Positions 6,926 to 13,086 of a stretch of 64,000 nucleotides of DNA are shown piece by piece (positions within the stretch are counted from its first letter, which is position 1; each line of letters begins with the position of its first letter). The position numbers and the translations under genes are program-made. The DNA is from a virus: positions 18,426 through 82,425 of IMG/VR virus record IMGVR_UViG_3300021389_000010. One strand, given 5' to 3'. The notes beneath the pieces were generated by a model. The model was not told the origin of the DNA and did not search any database. It worked only from the letters and a program-made list of their open reading frames with translations.

Positions 6926-6947
6926 GGATCTGGCGTGCGCATAATGC
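6926..6947. repeat. composite repeat copy 2
   Basis: GGATCTGGCG (6926-6935) then GCATAATGC (6939-6947), the reverse order of copy 1 and tightly spaced. The flank ATACAGGATC is shared with copy 1. Confidence 0.6.
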
Positions 6948-6968
6948 ACACGTAAGATAGAAACACAC

Positions 6969-7015
6969 TTTAACAAGGCGTTAACACTTTACAGCGAAAT
7001 AACCCCCTATGTTTG
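6969..7015 (+). promoter_or_regulatory. early-type promoter for the isolated gene at 7039
   Basis: TTTAACA (6969), TTAACA (6981-6986), 21 bases, then TATGTTTG (7008-7015). The spacing equals that of the leftward early promoters. The start codon is 23 bases after the -7 box. This is the only rightward copy of the motif found. Confidence 0.7.
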
Positions 7016-7038
7016 CGGTGTAACCAAAACGAAATACG

Positions 7039-7464
7039 ATGAAAAATTACAACGACAGAACGATTGAACTACTACGTAGGGACATGGAAGCCTTCGACAA
7101 GCAAGTGCGTGACTGCGTAGTGTACATGTACGACTCGATTGTGAACCACGAAGTGAATGCAATTACTAAAGACTACCTACCGGTAGTTAAACTGATTGAA
7201 ATTGTCAATGAAGTTGCCGATGCGCTCGACCTTGTGCATGATGTGTGCAAGGTGACCCATGAGCACCTGTGTCACATGAGCCTAGTGTACTCGTACTGCG
7301 ACTTTGCACATGGCCATGATACACGAATGGAAGTTGTTTGTGAACTGATTGGAACAATACTCACTGATGAGGTAGAAATGTCCACTCGTTCGATTTACAG
7401 CCCTACATTCGAAGTTCTCGATGAAGGCTCACACTTGCAGGTGTACACAGAACACATGGACTGA
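7039..7464 (+). CDS. hypothetical protein, isolated monocistronic gene
   Basis: A 141-residue acidic, mostly helical protein starting MKNYNDRTIELLRRDMEAFD. Several His and Cys (HDVCKVTHEHLCHMS, SYCDFAHGHD) could bind metal. It has its own early-type promoter and a strong terminator, with GC-rich non-coding DNA on both sides, so it is an independent transcription unit. That resembles an origin-linked or cargo gene. No family recognised. Confidence 0.75.
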   Translation: MKNYNDRTIELLRRDMEAFDKQVRDCVVYMYDSIVNHEVNAITKDYLPVVKLIEIVNEVADALDLVHDVCKVTHEHLCHMSLVYSYCDFAHGHDTRMEVVCELIGTILTDEVEMSTRSIYSPTFEVLDEGSHLQVYTEHMD

Positions 7465-7485
7465 GCCTACATGATGCACACACGA

Positions 7486-7514
7486 AGCCCCGCCATTGAG
7501 CGGGGTTTTTTTTT
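7486..7514 (+). terminator. intrinsic terminator after 7039-7464
   Basis: A GCCCCGC/GCGGGGT stem with a 6-base loop is followed by nine T residues. It lies 22 bases after the stop codon of the isolated gene. Confidence 0.85.
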
Positions 7515-7545
7515 GCCCCAATCGAAAAACAACCGTTGCGCGGGG

Positions 7546-7570
7546 GCATTATGCGCGAGGGGATCAGGCG
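7546..7570. repeat. composite repeat copy 3
   Basis: GCATTATGC (7546-7554) followed by GGATCAGGCG (7561-7570), the most compact copy. It flanks the isolated gene on the opposite side from copies 1 and 2. Confidence 0.6.
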
Positions 7571-8124
7571 CGCTCAGACCTGCGCGAGCGTGCATACATA
7601 TGGGCCTATGCGTTACACATATACGCGAGGCTATTTTAAGCCGTTCTAAGGGCTTTTCTCCTCTTGGGTGGTGTGTTGGTATTGTTGGCGGTAATGGATT
7701 CGCTAGGCGTTCTCTTGGGGTGGTCAGTGTGCCTCCAATGGTGGGGCGTGGGGTTGTGGTTTCCTTGTGGGGTTGTGTATGGGCGTGATTTGTTCCCCCC
7801 CTCATATGTACGGGGGGCGGGTGGGGGCTGTACGGGTCACCCATGGGGGCGTGTGTGTACTACGTGTGTGCACATAGGCGTGCCGGTGTACGTACGTGCT
7901 CGCGTAGGTGCGCTCGTGCTCGTGCACAAACGCCCAAACCTGTGCGCGTGTTCGCTTGTATGCATGCCCCCCCGTTCGTGCGGATGCGTTCGGGTGCGCG
8001 CGCGCTGGCGTCCATATAATATATTATCCCCACCAGAAACATTTCTCAGCAATTTTTACGGATCAGGAGTAATGGCCCGTGTTGTTTCAACTGATGTGCC
8101 GAATCGATACCCCCATAACAAAAC

Positions 8125-8145
8125 ACCCCCCGATAAACGGAGGGT
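8125..8145 (-). terminator. possible terminator for the 9249-8366 leftward genes
   Basis: On the minus strand ACCCTCCG-TTTAT-CGGGGGGT forms an 8-bp stem with one mismatch and is followed by GTTTTGTT. It lies 220 bases after the leftward gene pair with no gene between. Confidence 0.4.
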
Positions 8146-8365
8146 ATTTCTTGTCGCTGTAATACGCGAAGCATGCGAAAAATTTGAGCAAATTAGGGGC
8201 CCTTTGAAACTTTCTACTGTCTTGTTGTGTTCTGAGTTTCTTCTTTAGTCGTTTTGAATCCACTTACGCTGTTGCTGTGGATTAATAACTTTGTGACCCA
8301 TAAGTCGTAAGACGGTGGAAAGGTACAAGAAAAAAATGATAAAGTCAATAGTAGTAAATACCCAA

Positions 8366-8797
8366 TCAGTACATAATTTTAAATCCTACGTGTAAGTAGT
8401 TTAACTCTCTGTTGATTTGTAGTATGCTTGCTGATGCGTAAAGACGCTTATACAAACGAAGGTCTGCACCAACACGACCAATGATTAGACCCGGATCAAG
8501 ATTCAGTTTATAAGCAGGCCCACCATATATTATTAATTGATGGATAACATACTCATACTGTAAGAAAGAATAGGTTGCTCCGTGATGACCTTGGCCCATT
8601 GCTAGAACACCAATAAACATATTATCATATCCTAACTCCGCAACAACTCCCGTAGCGTGAAGACAAGCAACATAACCAAGTCCTACAGACTTAGGAGCAT
8701 TGTGTTTAATATGTTTAATCTTATGATAAGGACTGCACTCTTGACCCTTACCCAAGGTCGTCAGCAATATCAGTATCAATAGAATCTTTATCTTCAT
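8366..8797 (-). CDS. small exported beta-barrel-like protein
   Basis: About 143 residues. The start MKIKILLILILLTTLGKGQ gives a clean signal peptide and overlaps the upstream stop (TAATG); an ATG at 8824 would add residues before it. The mature part is rich in alternating hydrophobic/aromatic strands (VGLGYVACLHATGVVAELGY, YEYVIHQLIIYGG) and ends LHVGFKIMY, with the C-terminal aromatic residue typical of outer-membrane barrels. A small outer-membrane protein expressed by the phage could alter the host surface, for example in superinfection exclusion. That is inference. Confidence 0.6.
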   Translation of the reverse strand: MKIKILLILILLTTLGKGQECSPYHKIKHIKHNAPKSVGLGYVACLHATGVVAELGYDNMFIGVLAMGQGHHGATYSFLQYEYVIHQLIIYGGPAYKLNLDPGLIIGRVGADLRLYKRLYASASILQINRELNYLHVGFKIMY

Positions 8798-9249
8798 TAA
8801 GCAAAGTCCTCGTATGTAATCCAAACATCTTTGCCGTCAAGCAGTTCGTTGGCTACCTTGGGATACATGTGTTGGTATGCATATGTGCTTTTGCCTATGA
8901 AGCCTTTCATGTCTGATGAGTTACCTACTAACAAGCAACCCGCTGTATGCTCATCTGTGTTTCCAATATGTATTAGGATGTATTCAAATCCTGGTACGTC
9001 GCGTACCCATAACATACCCTTATGCATATTAGGGAACTTGTCTGAGTATCTACTATGGTGACCACCTACGGTACGCAGGGTAATACGATATGTACCTGCT
9101 GGGATCCTGGTTTCACCCATAACCTTCTCGTCACGATGTTCGTCTTCTAATGTAAAGCAGAGGAACTCTCTACCTTCTTTGCTCTCTAGGTACAGTGCTC
9201 CAAGAGTGAAGTCGTCTTGGCTGTACATTCTTATTACACGTAGTTCCAT
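8797..9249 (-). CDS. DUF5675-family protein
   Basis: A 150-residue protein with the pattern of the DUF5675 family: FTLEDEHRDEKVMGETRIPAGTY early, a GMLWVRDVPGFEYILIHIG core and NTDEHTAGCLLVG near residue 100-112. The family is common in phages and prophages of Bacteroidetes and its activity is unknown; the His/Cys-containing GN-x(4-5)-T-x-GC segment may be an active site. It is followed by the exported barrel-like protein with a 1-base overlap. It diverges from the small rightward gene at 9276. Confidence 0.75.
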   Translation of the reverse strand: MELRVIRMYSQDDFTLGALYLESKEGREFLCFTLEDEHRDEKVMGETRIPAGTYRITLRTVGGHHSRYSDKFPNMHKGMLWVRDVPGFEYILIHIGNTDEHTAGCLLVGNSSDMKGFIGKSTYAYQHMYPKVANELLDGKDVWITYEDFA

Positions 9250-9263
9250 AAGGGTAAAGATAG

Positions 9264-9271
9264 TATATTTG
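9264..9271 (+). promoter_or_regulatory. TATATTTG box, 4 bases before ATG
   Basis: A TAnnTTTG -7 box lies exactly 4 bases before the start codon at 9276, so the transcript would start at or next to the ATG (leaderless). Identical spacing occurs at 27608, 40031 and 48474. Confidence 0.55.
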
Positions 9272-9275
9272 TAAT

Positions 9276-9410
9276 ATGAAATATAGAACAGGAGACCCCA
9301 AGAAAAAGAAGAAGGCCAAGGTGCGTGGTGTCGATGTAGACAAACTACCAGAGGGACGCATCAAGGAGTACGATACACCTTTCCCCTTCCGTAAACGCAA
9401 GAAGAAATGA
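9276..9410 (+). CDS. small basic protein
   Basis: A 44-residue protein with Lys-rich ends (DPKKKKKAK at the start, RKRKKK at the end) around a VDVDKLPEGRIKEYDTPFPF centre. It overlaps the next gene (ATGA). Its charge suggests DNA or capsid-interior contact, like the other small basic proteins at 27620-28349. Function unknown. Confidence 0.65.
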   Translation: MKYRTGDPKKKKKAKVRGVDVDKLPEGRIKEYDTPFPFRKRKKK

Positions 9411-9616
9411 AACTAAAGAAGACAAACAAGAGCGTTAAGGTAAAAGCACCAGAGGGATACCACTGGATGACAGAGGGTGGACGCCACTTTCTAATGAAGG
9501 GCGACTATAAGCCACACAAGGGAGCATCACCAGAGGCGCCATTCAGACTGGTAACCCACGATAAAGGGAAGAGCAGTCCTGCTATGGATGCTGCTCGGAA
9601 GGCGAAGAAAGGTTAA
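9407..9616 (+). CDS. small basic protein
   Basis: A 69-residue basic protein (APEGYHWMTEGGRHFLMKGDY, then GASPEAPFRL, ending ARKAKKG). It resembles small basic proteins found in marine phage late operons. It is translationally coupled to 9276-9410. The last 35 bases overlap the convergent regulator gene 9582-10046. Confidence 0.65.
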   Translation: MKLKKTNKSVKVKAPEGYHWMTEGGRHFLMKGDYKPHKGASPEAPFRLVTHDKGKSSPAMDAARKAKKG

Positions 9617-10046
9617 ACGGTTCTTCACCCCTCATCTTTCTATATAGGCGGGCCACATTGAGCCTGCCTTTTTGTGTCAAGGCATACCGTACCCTGTAAT
9701 TCATCTTGGTTTCATCTCTAAAGAAATGGTCTTCCATATTTTGGCTCGGTGTGAGTTTATCGAAGTGCTTGTATATCCATCCCTTCTTCATTAATGGATA
9801 CACGTATCTATCCGCTAACTTCTTATGGCTTCTATTCATAGTCTCTGAAACATAGGATATCGTCCAAAACTCCAGGTCATAGATAAAGAAAAGTAAATCC
9901 ACCTCAGCCTTTCCCAGATCCATGTTATCCTTCGCATCCCTGTAAAGGAAATGTAGGTTCTTCATACCGTTCTCCTGGATATACTTCTTGTCTATCTTCG
10001 AGAACTCTCTAAACTTCTTCTTTCGGCTTACAGTACTTTTGGGCAT
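9582..10046 (-). CDS. winged-helix DNA-binding regulator-like protein
   Basis: A 154-residue protein starting MPKSTVSRKKKFREF. An upstream extension exists but lies antisense inside the next gene. Residues about 45-130 fit a winged helix: EVDLLFFIYDLEFWTISYV, SHKKLADRYVYPLMKKGWI, then YALTQKGRLNVARLY as the wing and last helix, similar to MarR/PadR regulators. It is transcribed away from the first late promoter (10052-10059), a good place for a late-gene regulator. It overlaps 9407-9616 tail to tail. Confidence 0.6.
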   Translation of the reverse strand: MPKSTVSRKKKFREFSKIDKKYIQENGMKNLHFLYRDAKDNMDLGKAEVDLLFFIYDLEFWTISYVSETMNRSHKKLADRYVYPLMKKGWIYKHFDKLTPSQNMEDHFFRDETKMNYRVRYALTQKGRLNVARLYRKMRGEEPFNLSSPSEQHP

Positions 10047-10051
10047 ATCAG

Positions 10052-10059
10052 TATCTTTG
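10052..10059 (+). promoter_or_regulatory. TATCTTTG promoter box for the late operon
   Basis: A TAnnTTTG match 18 bases before the ATG at 10078 and 5 bases from the divergent regulator start at 10046. It is the first promoter of the long rightward late region. Confidence 0.5.
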
Positions 10060-10077
10060 TTAGGTAAAAGTAATACT

Positions 10078-11046
10078 ATGGCATCACTTAGTGGAAATAA
10101 AATAAAGGATACGTTTGACAAGTTACTCAAACTTGAGTCAGCGCAACTCTCAGCATCAGAACAAGTAGTAGAAGACGGGGCTGGAAACAACAGTGCGCTC
10201 AAACTTTCTACCGACACACTCGAGACTACGGGTGAATTAAAGATATCTGGAACACCCTCTACCTCTACCAGCATTACCAAGGCGCTTATGCTTAGTACAT
10301 CTGGAGTAGTAGTTACCCGTGACCTCAACACAAACCCAATTGGAACCGCATCTATTACAGCGAATACTCCTCTGTCAGCAACAGGGAGCACGGTTGAACT
10401 ACAAGATGCAGGAAACTTAGGGCAGATTACATCTCCCGCTAATGCAGACAAATACTTAATCTGGGATGAAACTGCTAGTGCCTATAAATACATAGAGCAA
10501 GTAGACCTAGTGAACTCAGTCTCTACTCAAGTAGTTGGCCAGGGTCTTGAAACTTTATATGCAAGACCACAGAGTAGTAACGCTGTACCCACAGTCCTCA
10601 ACGCTGTGCAGTTCGCAGAAATATTTGGAGACTCTAGTGCTACAGGATCAGTAACAGCAGCAACATCATCTGTAATTTTTGGTTCAGCCAATACTTACAT
10701 GAGTATTCCAGAAACAGGTATTTCTGACCCTAGAGATAATATCTTAATCAACGAGAAGCAAGGATTCTTTCAGTTGACCGCATCTATAGAGGTTACCTCT
10801 ACAGCAAACACAGATGTTACTTTCGATATCTATGACTATAGCGCTAGTTTAAAACTCGCAGAAACCTTCAGAACTGTAAAGAACGGTGAGACTTATCACT
10901 TGGAGTTCAACGTATTATGGTACAGCGACGGACTAGCAGGATACAAGATTCAACTCAGAGGGTTTGCAGGAAGCAGCGGGGTGGTATACAGCGCTGACAA
11001 CTCACATCTTGAAGTAAGATTCCTGGGAACAAACACATCTTTCTAA
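10078..11046 (+). CDS. fibre-like virion protein
   Basis: About 322 residues from MASLSGNKIKDTFDKLLKLE; a longer frame from 9988 is rejected because this ATG follows a promoter box. A helical N-terminal anchor is followed by Thr/Ser/Ala-rich beta repeats (LSTDTLETTGELKISG, TASITANTPLSATGSTVEL), a junction (QITSPANADKYLIWDE) seen in tail or head fibres, and a beta-sandwich-like C-terminal domain. Likely a trimeric fibre or head-decoration protein. It couples to the next gene by an overlap (TAATG). Confidence 0.6.
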   Translation: MASLSGNKIKDTFDKLLKLESAQLSASEQVVEDGAGNNSALKLSTDTLETTGELKISGTPSTSTSITKALMLSTSGVVVTRDLNTNPIGTASITANTPLSATGSTVELQDAGNLGQITSPANADKYLIWDETASAYKYIEQVDLVNSVSTQVVGQGLETLYARPQSSNAVPTVLNAVQFAEIFGDSSATGSVTAATSSVIFGSANTYMSIPETGISDPRDNILINEKQGFFQLTASIEVTSTANTDVTFDIYDYSASLKLAETFRTVKNGETYHLEFNVLWYSDGLAGYKIQLRGFAGSSGVVYSADNSHLEVRFLGTNTSF

Positions 11047-11348
11047 TGAACTATAAGCAGAGATACGAGGCATTCCAACTCATAAGGCTTAAACTAGGGG
11101 AGATAGAAGAGATAATGGAAGTATATGGAGGAAAGACGCAGTACCTGTCTATGTATTGCTTTGGAATCTTTGTACCAGAGTCAGATCAGGAAGAGGAGAA
11201 GTACGAGATGATGACAGGGATGCATATGGCTGCACCAGACGAATACGATTTAATGATAGAAACTGTAGACGAAGTTTTTGAAACACACATCAACGATGAA
11301 GAGGATGAGGGTGATTCAAGTAAAATAGACTACTGGCTAAATAAATAG
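11046..11348 (+). CDS. hypothetical acidic protein
   Basis: A 100-residue protein, strongly acidic at the C-terminus (NDEEDEGDSS). The N-terminal half is helical (YEAFQLIRLKLGEIEEIMEVY). No family recognised. It is cotranscribed within the late operon, starting on the overlap with the fibre-like gene. Confidence 0.65.
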   Translation: MNYKQRYEAFQLIRLKLGEIEEIMEVYGGKTQYLSMYCFGIFVPESDQEEEKYEMMTGMHMAAPDEYDLMIETVDEVFETHINDEEDEGDSSKIDYWLNK

Positions 11349-11349
11349 A

Positions 11350-11589
11350 ATGGAACTTATTAGAAAAATCATCATCGGGACTAACCCGAAAGATGCTATG
11401 GCTTATTATGTGGGCCAAAGAGCAGGCGATTCAGTTATTGATTCAATCATACAGGACGAAAGATGTTTTGTTAAATACGGAATAAGGCGTTACCTTGTGT
11501 ACATCTACAACAAAGACGAGGGAACGATGCTTTGGAAGACCGTAGATAACATGCCTGTATTAATTGAACATGACTGCGAATTCTTATGA
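11350..11589 (+). CDS. hypothetical protein
   Basis: A 79-residue protein starting MELIRKIIIGTNPKDAMAYY, of mixed alpha/beta character. It overlaps the 2-oxoglutarate oxygenase gene by 4 bases, so it may be co-translated with it. No family recognised. Confidence 0.65.
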   Translation: MELIRKIIIGTNPKDAMAYYVGQRAGDSVIDSIIQDERCFVKYGIRRYLVYIYNKDEGTMLWKTVDNMPVLIEHDCEFL

Positions 11590-12134
11590 TTGTAATTGAC
11601 AACTTTATCAAAGACCCTTCCTTTATCAAACAACTAGAGGATAACAAAGACTACCTCTTTGGAGATAACGGATCTTATCACTGGTGGAACGGATGGTGGA
11701 ACTCATCAGACGATACTATCAAAAAACAACTAATCTCGTATATCTGGAGAGACTATCCACTATACCCTTCAGTAAACCTAGACGGCTTTGAGTATTGGAC
11801 AGGCCAGTTCGGGGAAGGCATGCCTAATGCAAGTCTTGGTATGCACCTGGATAAAGATGAGGCACTCTGGAAAAGCACTGGGGAGATATCATCTCCGATT
11901 GTAGGTACTGTATTCTACCCTGTAGAGATGGATATCGACGGAGGATACCTTGAAGTGTTTTCTAATGGCCCAGAGAAACAGCCGGAGCGCATACGTGCAA
12001 AACACAATAGGCTAATCATATTTGATGCAGGAGGAACACACCACAGAGTTACAGAGGTAACACGAGGTACCAGATCTGCTATTGCAATCAACCTTTGGGA
12101 CAAGAAACCAACAGGAGAACTCAAGGAGGAATGA
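11586..12134 (+). CDS. 2-oxoglutarate/Fe(II) oxygenase-like protein
   Basis: A 182-residue protein with the prolyl-4-hydroxylase-type facial triad: H87-x-D89 (GMHLDKDEA), a distal His in GGTHHRV (H152 or H153) and R163 in GTRSAIAINLW for 2-oxoglutarate. The strand order WTGQF...GTVFYPVE...GGYLEVFS fits the double-stranded beta-helix. It would hydroxylate a protein or small molecule using O2 and 2-oxoglutarate. The same late region encodes a giant collagen-like fibre and two more oxygenases, so a virion protein is an attractive substrate; the fibre has few prolines, so this is not certain. Overlaps both neighbours. Confidence 0.75.
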   Translation: MIVIDNFIKDPSFIKQLEDNKDYLFGDNGSYHWWNGWWNSSDDTIKKQLISYIWRDYPLYPSVNLDGFEYWTGQFGEGMPNASLGMHLDKDEALWKSTGEISSPIVGTVFYPVEMDIDGGYLEVFSNGPEKQPERIRAKHNRLIIFDAGGTHHRVTEVTRGTRSAIAINLWDKKPTGELKEE

Positions 12135-12787
12135 GATCCCTCTATCACTTTTTAGTACGTGTACCTAAAGTAACCAAGGACACCATGGAGGTCAACGGTG
12201 AAGAAATGTATCTCGACACCAAGTTTGACGAGTTCAAACACAGAACCATGGAAGGCGAGGTGGTTGCTCTACCAGCCAAGTTTGATACCAATGTTAAGGT
12301 AGGAGACACTATGTATTTCCATCACCACGTTGTGCTTGGTGGTAACCACATGATGATGAACGAGGAAACAGTTCAGTTAGAAGAAACTAAGAAGCGTGGT
12401 CAATTCATAGACCCAGACGACGACGTATACGTTGTACACTATGGAGGTAACTTAGATCCTATATCCTGTCAAGCCTACGCGTATAAATGCCAGGACACAG
12501 GAGAGATAGAGTTGATTAGTGACTGGATATTCATTACTCCAGAACCAGAGGAAGAGCAAGAGGAAACGATAAAGAGTGACATCATCGAACTCATACCCAA
12601 GGCTAACCCGCCAAAAGAAAAGAAAGGTTACATCAGATGGTCTTCACCTAAGTTGAAGGAACTAGAATTAAACCCTGGAGACAAGGTGCTGATCAGGAAG
12701 AACTCGTCCTATGAGATGGAGGTGAATGGAGAGAAGTTATGGAGAACCTATTTACAATCAATTCATGGCAAGATCAAAGAAGTATAA
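12131..12787 (+). CDS. GroES-like co-chaperonin
   Basis: About 218 residues from MRSLYHFLVRVPK; an earlier in-frame ATG at 12095 lies inside the oxygenase gene. Residues about 1-100 follow the GroES pattern: FLVRVPKVTKD, GEVVALPAKFDTNVKVGDTMYFHHHV. A second such unit lies near the C-terminus (GYIRWSSPKLKELELNPGDKVLIRKNSSYEM). Phages use such proteins with host GroEL to fold capsid proteins (T4 gp31 is the known case). It starts on the stop of the previous gene (ATGA). The assignment rests on motifs, so it is moderate. Confidence 0.6.
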   Translation: MRSLYHFLVRVPKVTKDTMEVNGEEMYLDTKFDEFKHRTMEGEVVALPAKFDTNVKVGDTMYFHHHVVLGGNHMMMNEETVQLEETKKRGQFIDPDDDVYVVHYGGNLDPISCQAYAYKCQDTGEIELISDWIFITPEPEEEQEETIKSDIIELIPKANPPKEKKGYIRWSSPKLKELELNPGDKVLIRKNSSYEMEVNGEKLWRTYLQSIHGKIKEV

Positions 12788-13058
12788 CAACATAGATACC
12801 GCTGTAAACCTAATGCAGGCGATGCAGATTGCAATAGAGAATATGATACAGGAAATACAAAAGCCTGTAGACCAGGAACTTAGTGGCTCCCAAAGAAAAG
12901 CCGAGTTGCAATCTATAAAACAAACAGCGGTAGATGCTAAAGAACTTATTGTTGAAAGAGAAAGACTCGAACAACTTATCAGAGGTCTTAAGAAAGACGG
13001 AGAAATTAAAGAGGAAAGAGATTACTCGGGAGGATTCGCAGAGCAATACTCAAAGTAA
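12765..13058 (+). CDS. candidate small terminase subunit (position only)
   Basis: About 97 residues from MARSKKYNNIDTAVNLMQAM, overlapping the co-chaperonin end by 23 bases. A nearly all-helical, highly charged protein with coiled-coil character (LSGSQRKAELQSIKQTAVDA). It lies directly before terL, where TerS is usually found, and its size and helical content fit an oligomerising TerS core. No DNA-binding motif is clear, so this is a positional guess. Confidence 0.45.
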   Translation: MARSKKYNNIDTAVNLMQAMQIAIENMIQEIQKPVDQELSGSQRKAELQSIKQTAVDAKELIVERERLEQLIRGLKKDGEIKEERDYSGGFAEQYSK

Positions 13059-13086
13059 TCAAGTCTTCATATACTGGGATTACTAA

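Larger units (their letters stand above)
6325..6968. other. non-coding GC-rich spacer with repeats, candidate origin region
   Basis: I see no convincing gene. The stretch holds composite repeat copies (6332-6375 and 6926-6947), a strong hairpin (6602-6640), four TTTAACA boxes (6678-6719) and long alternating purine-pyrimidine runs at about 6457-6500 and 6735-6860. GCGCAGGCGTGC occurs twice, 16 bases apart, at 6768-6779 and 6784-6795. The short open frames here are low-complexity Cys/Val/Arg strings without protein character. Iteron-like repeats, an AT-rich box array and possible Z-forming DNA between divergent transcription units suggest an origin or packaging region. Confidence 0.5.
7515..8365. 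other. non-coding GC-rich spacer
   Basis: This stretch of about 850 bases has no convincing gene. It contains composite repeat copy 3 (7546-7570), GT- and GC-rich alternating runs at about 7850-8010, and a hairpin at 8125-8145. The long rightward open frames (7664-8248 and others) read as Gly/Val/Cys/Arg strings without start context. Near 8260-8365 a leftward frame (LRLMGHKVINPQQQRKWIQND) looks protein-like but has no ATG, so it is not called. Confidence 0.5.

Noticed and set aside
7664-8248. Rightward 194-codon open frame in the GC-rich spacer
   Set aside because: Its product is a Gly/Val/Cys/Arg string from GT-rich DNA with no promoter box or family features.
8250-8365. Small leftward frame with hydrophobic segment and QQQRKWIQND end
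   Set aside because: It looks protein-like but has no ATG or clear alternative start, and no good slippery site joins it to 8366-8797.
9988-10077. N-terminal extension of the fibre-like gene to 9988
   Set aside because: It would start inside the divergent regulator gene and before the promoter box; ATG 10078 fits better.
10047-10451. N-terminal extension of the leftward regulator to 10451
   Set aside because: The added part is antisense to the fibre-like gene and reads as Ser/Val-rich noise; ATG 10046 begins the basic helix.
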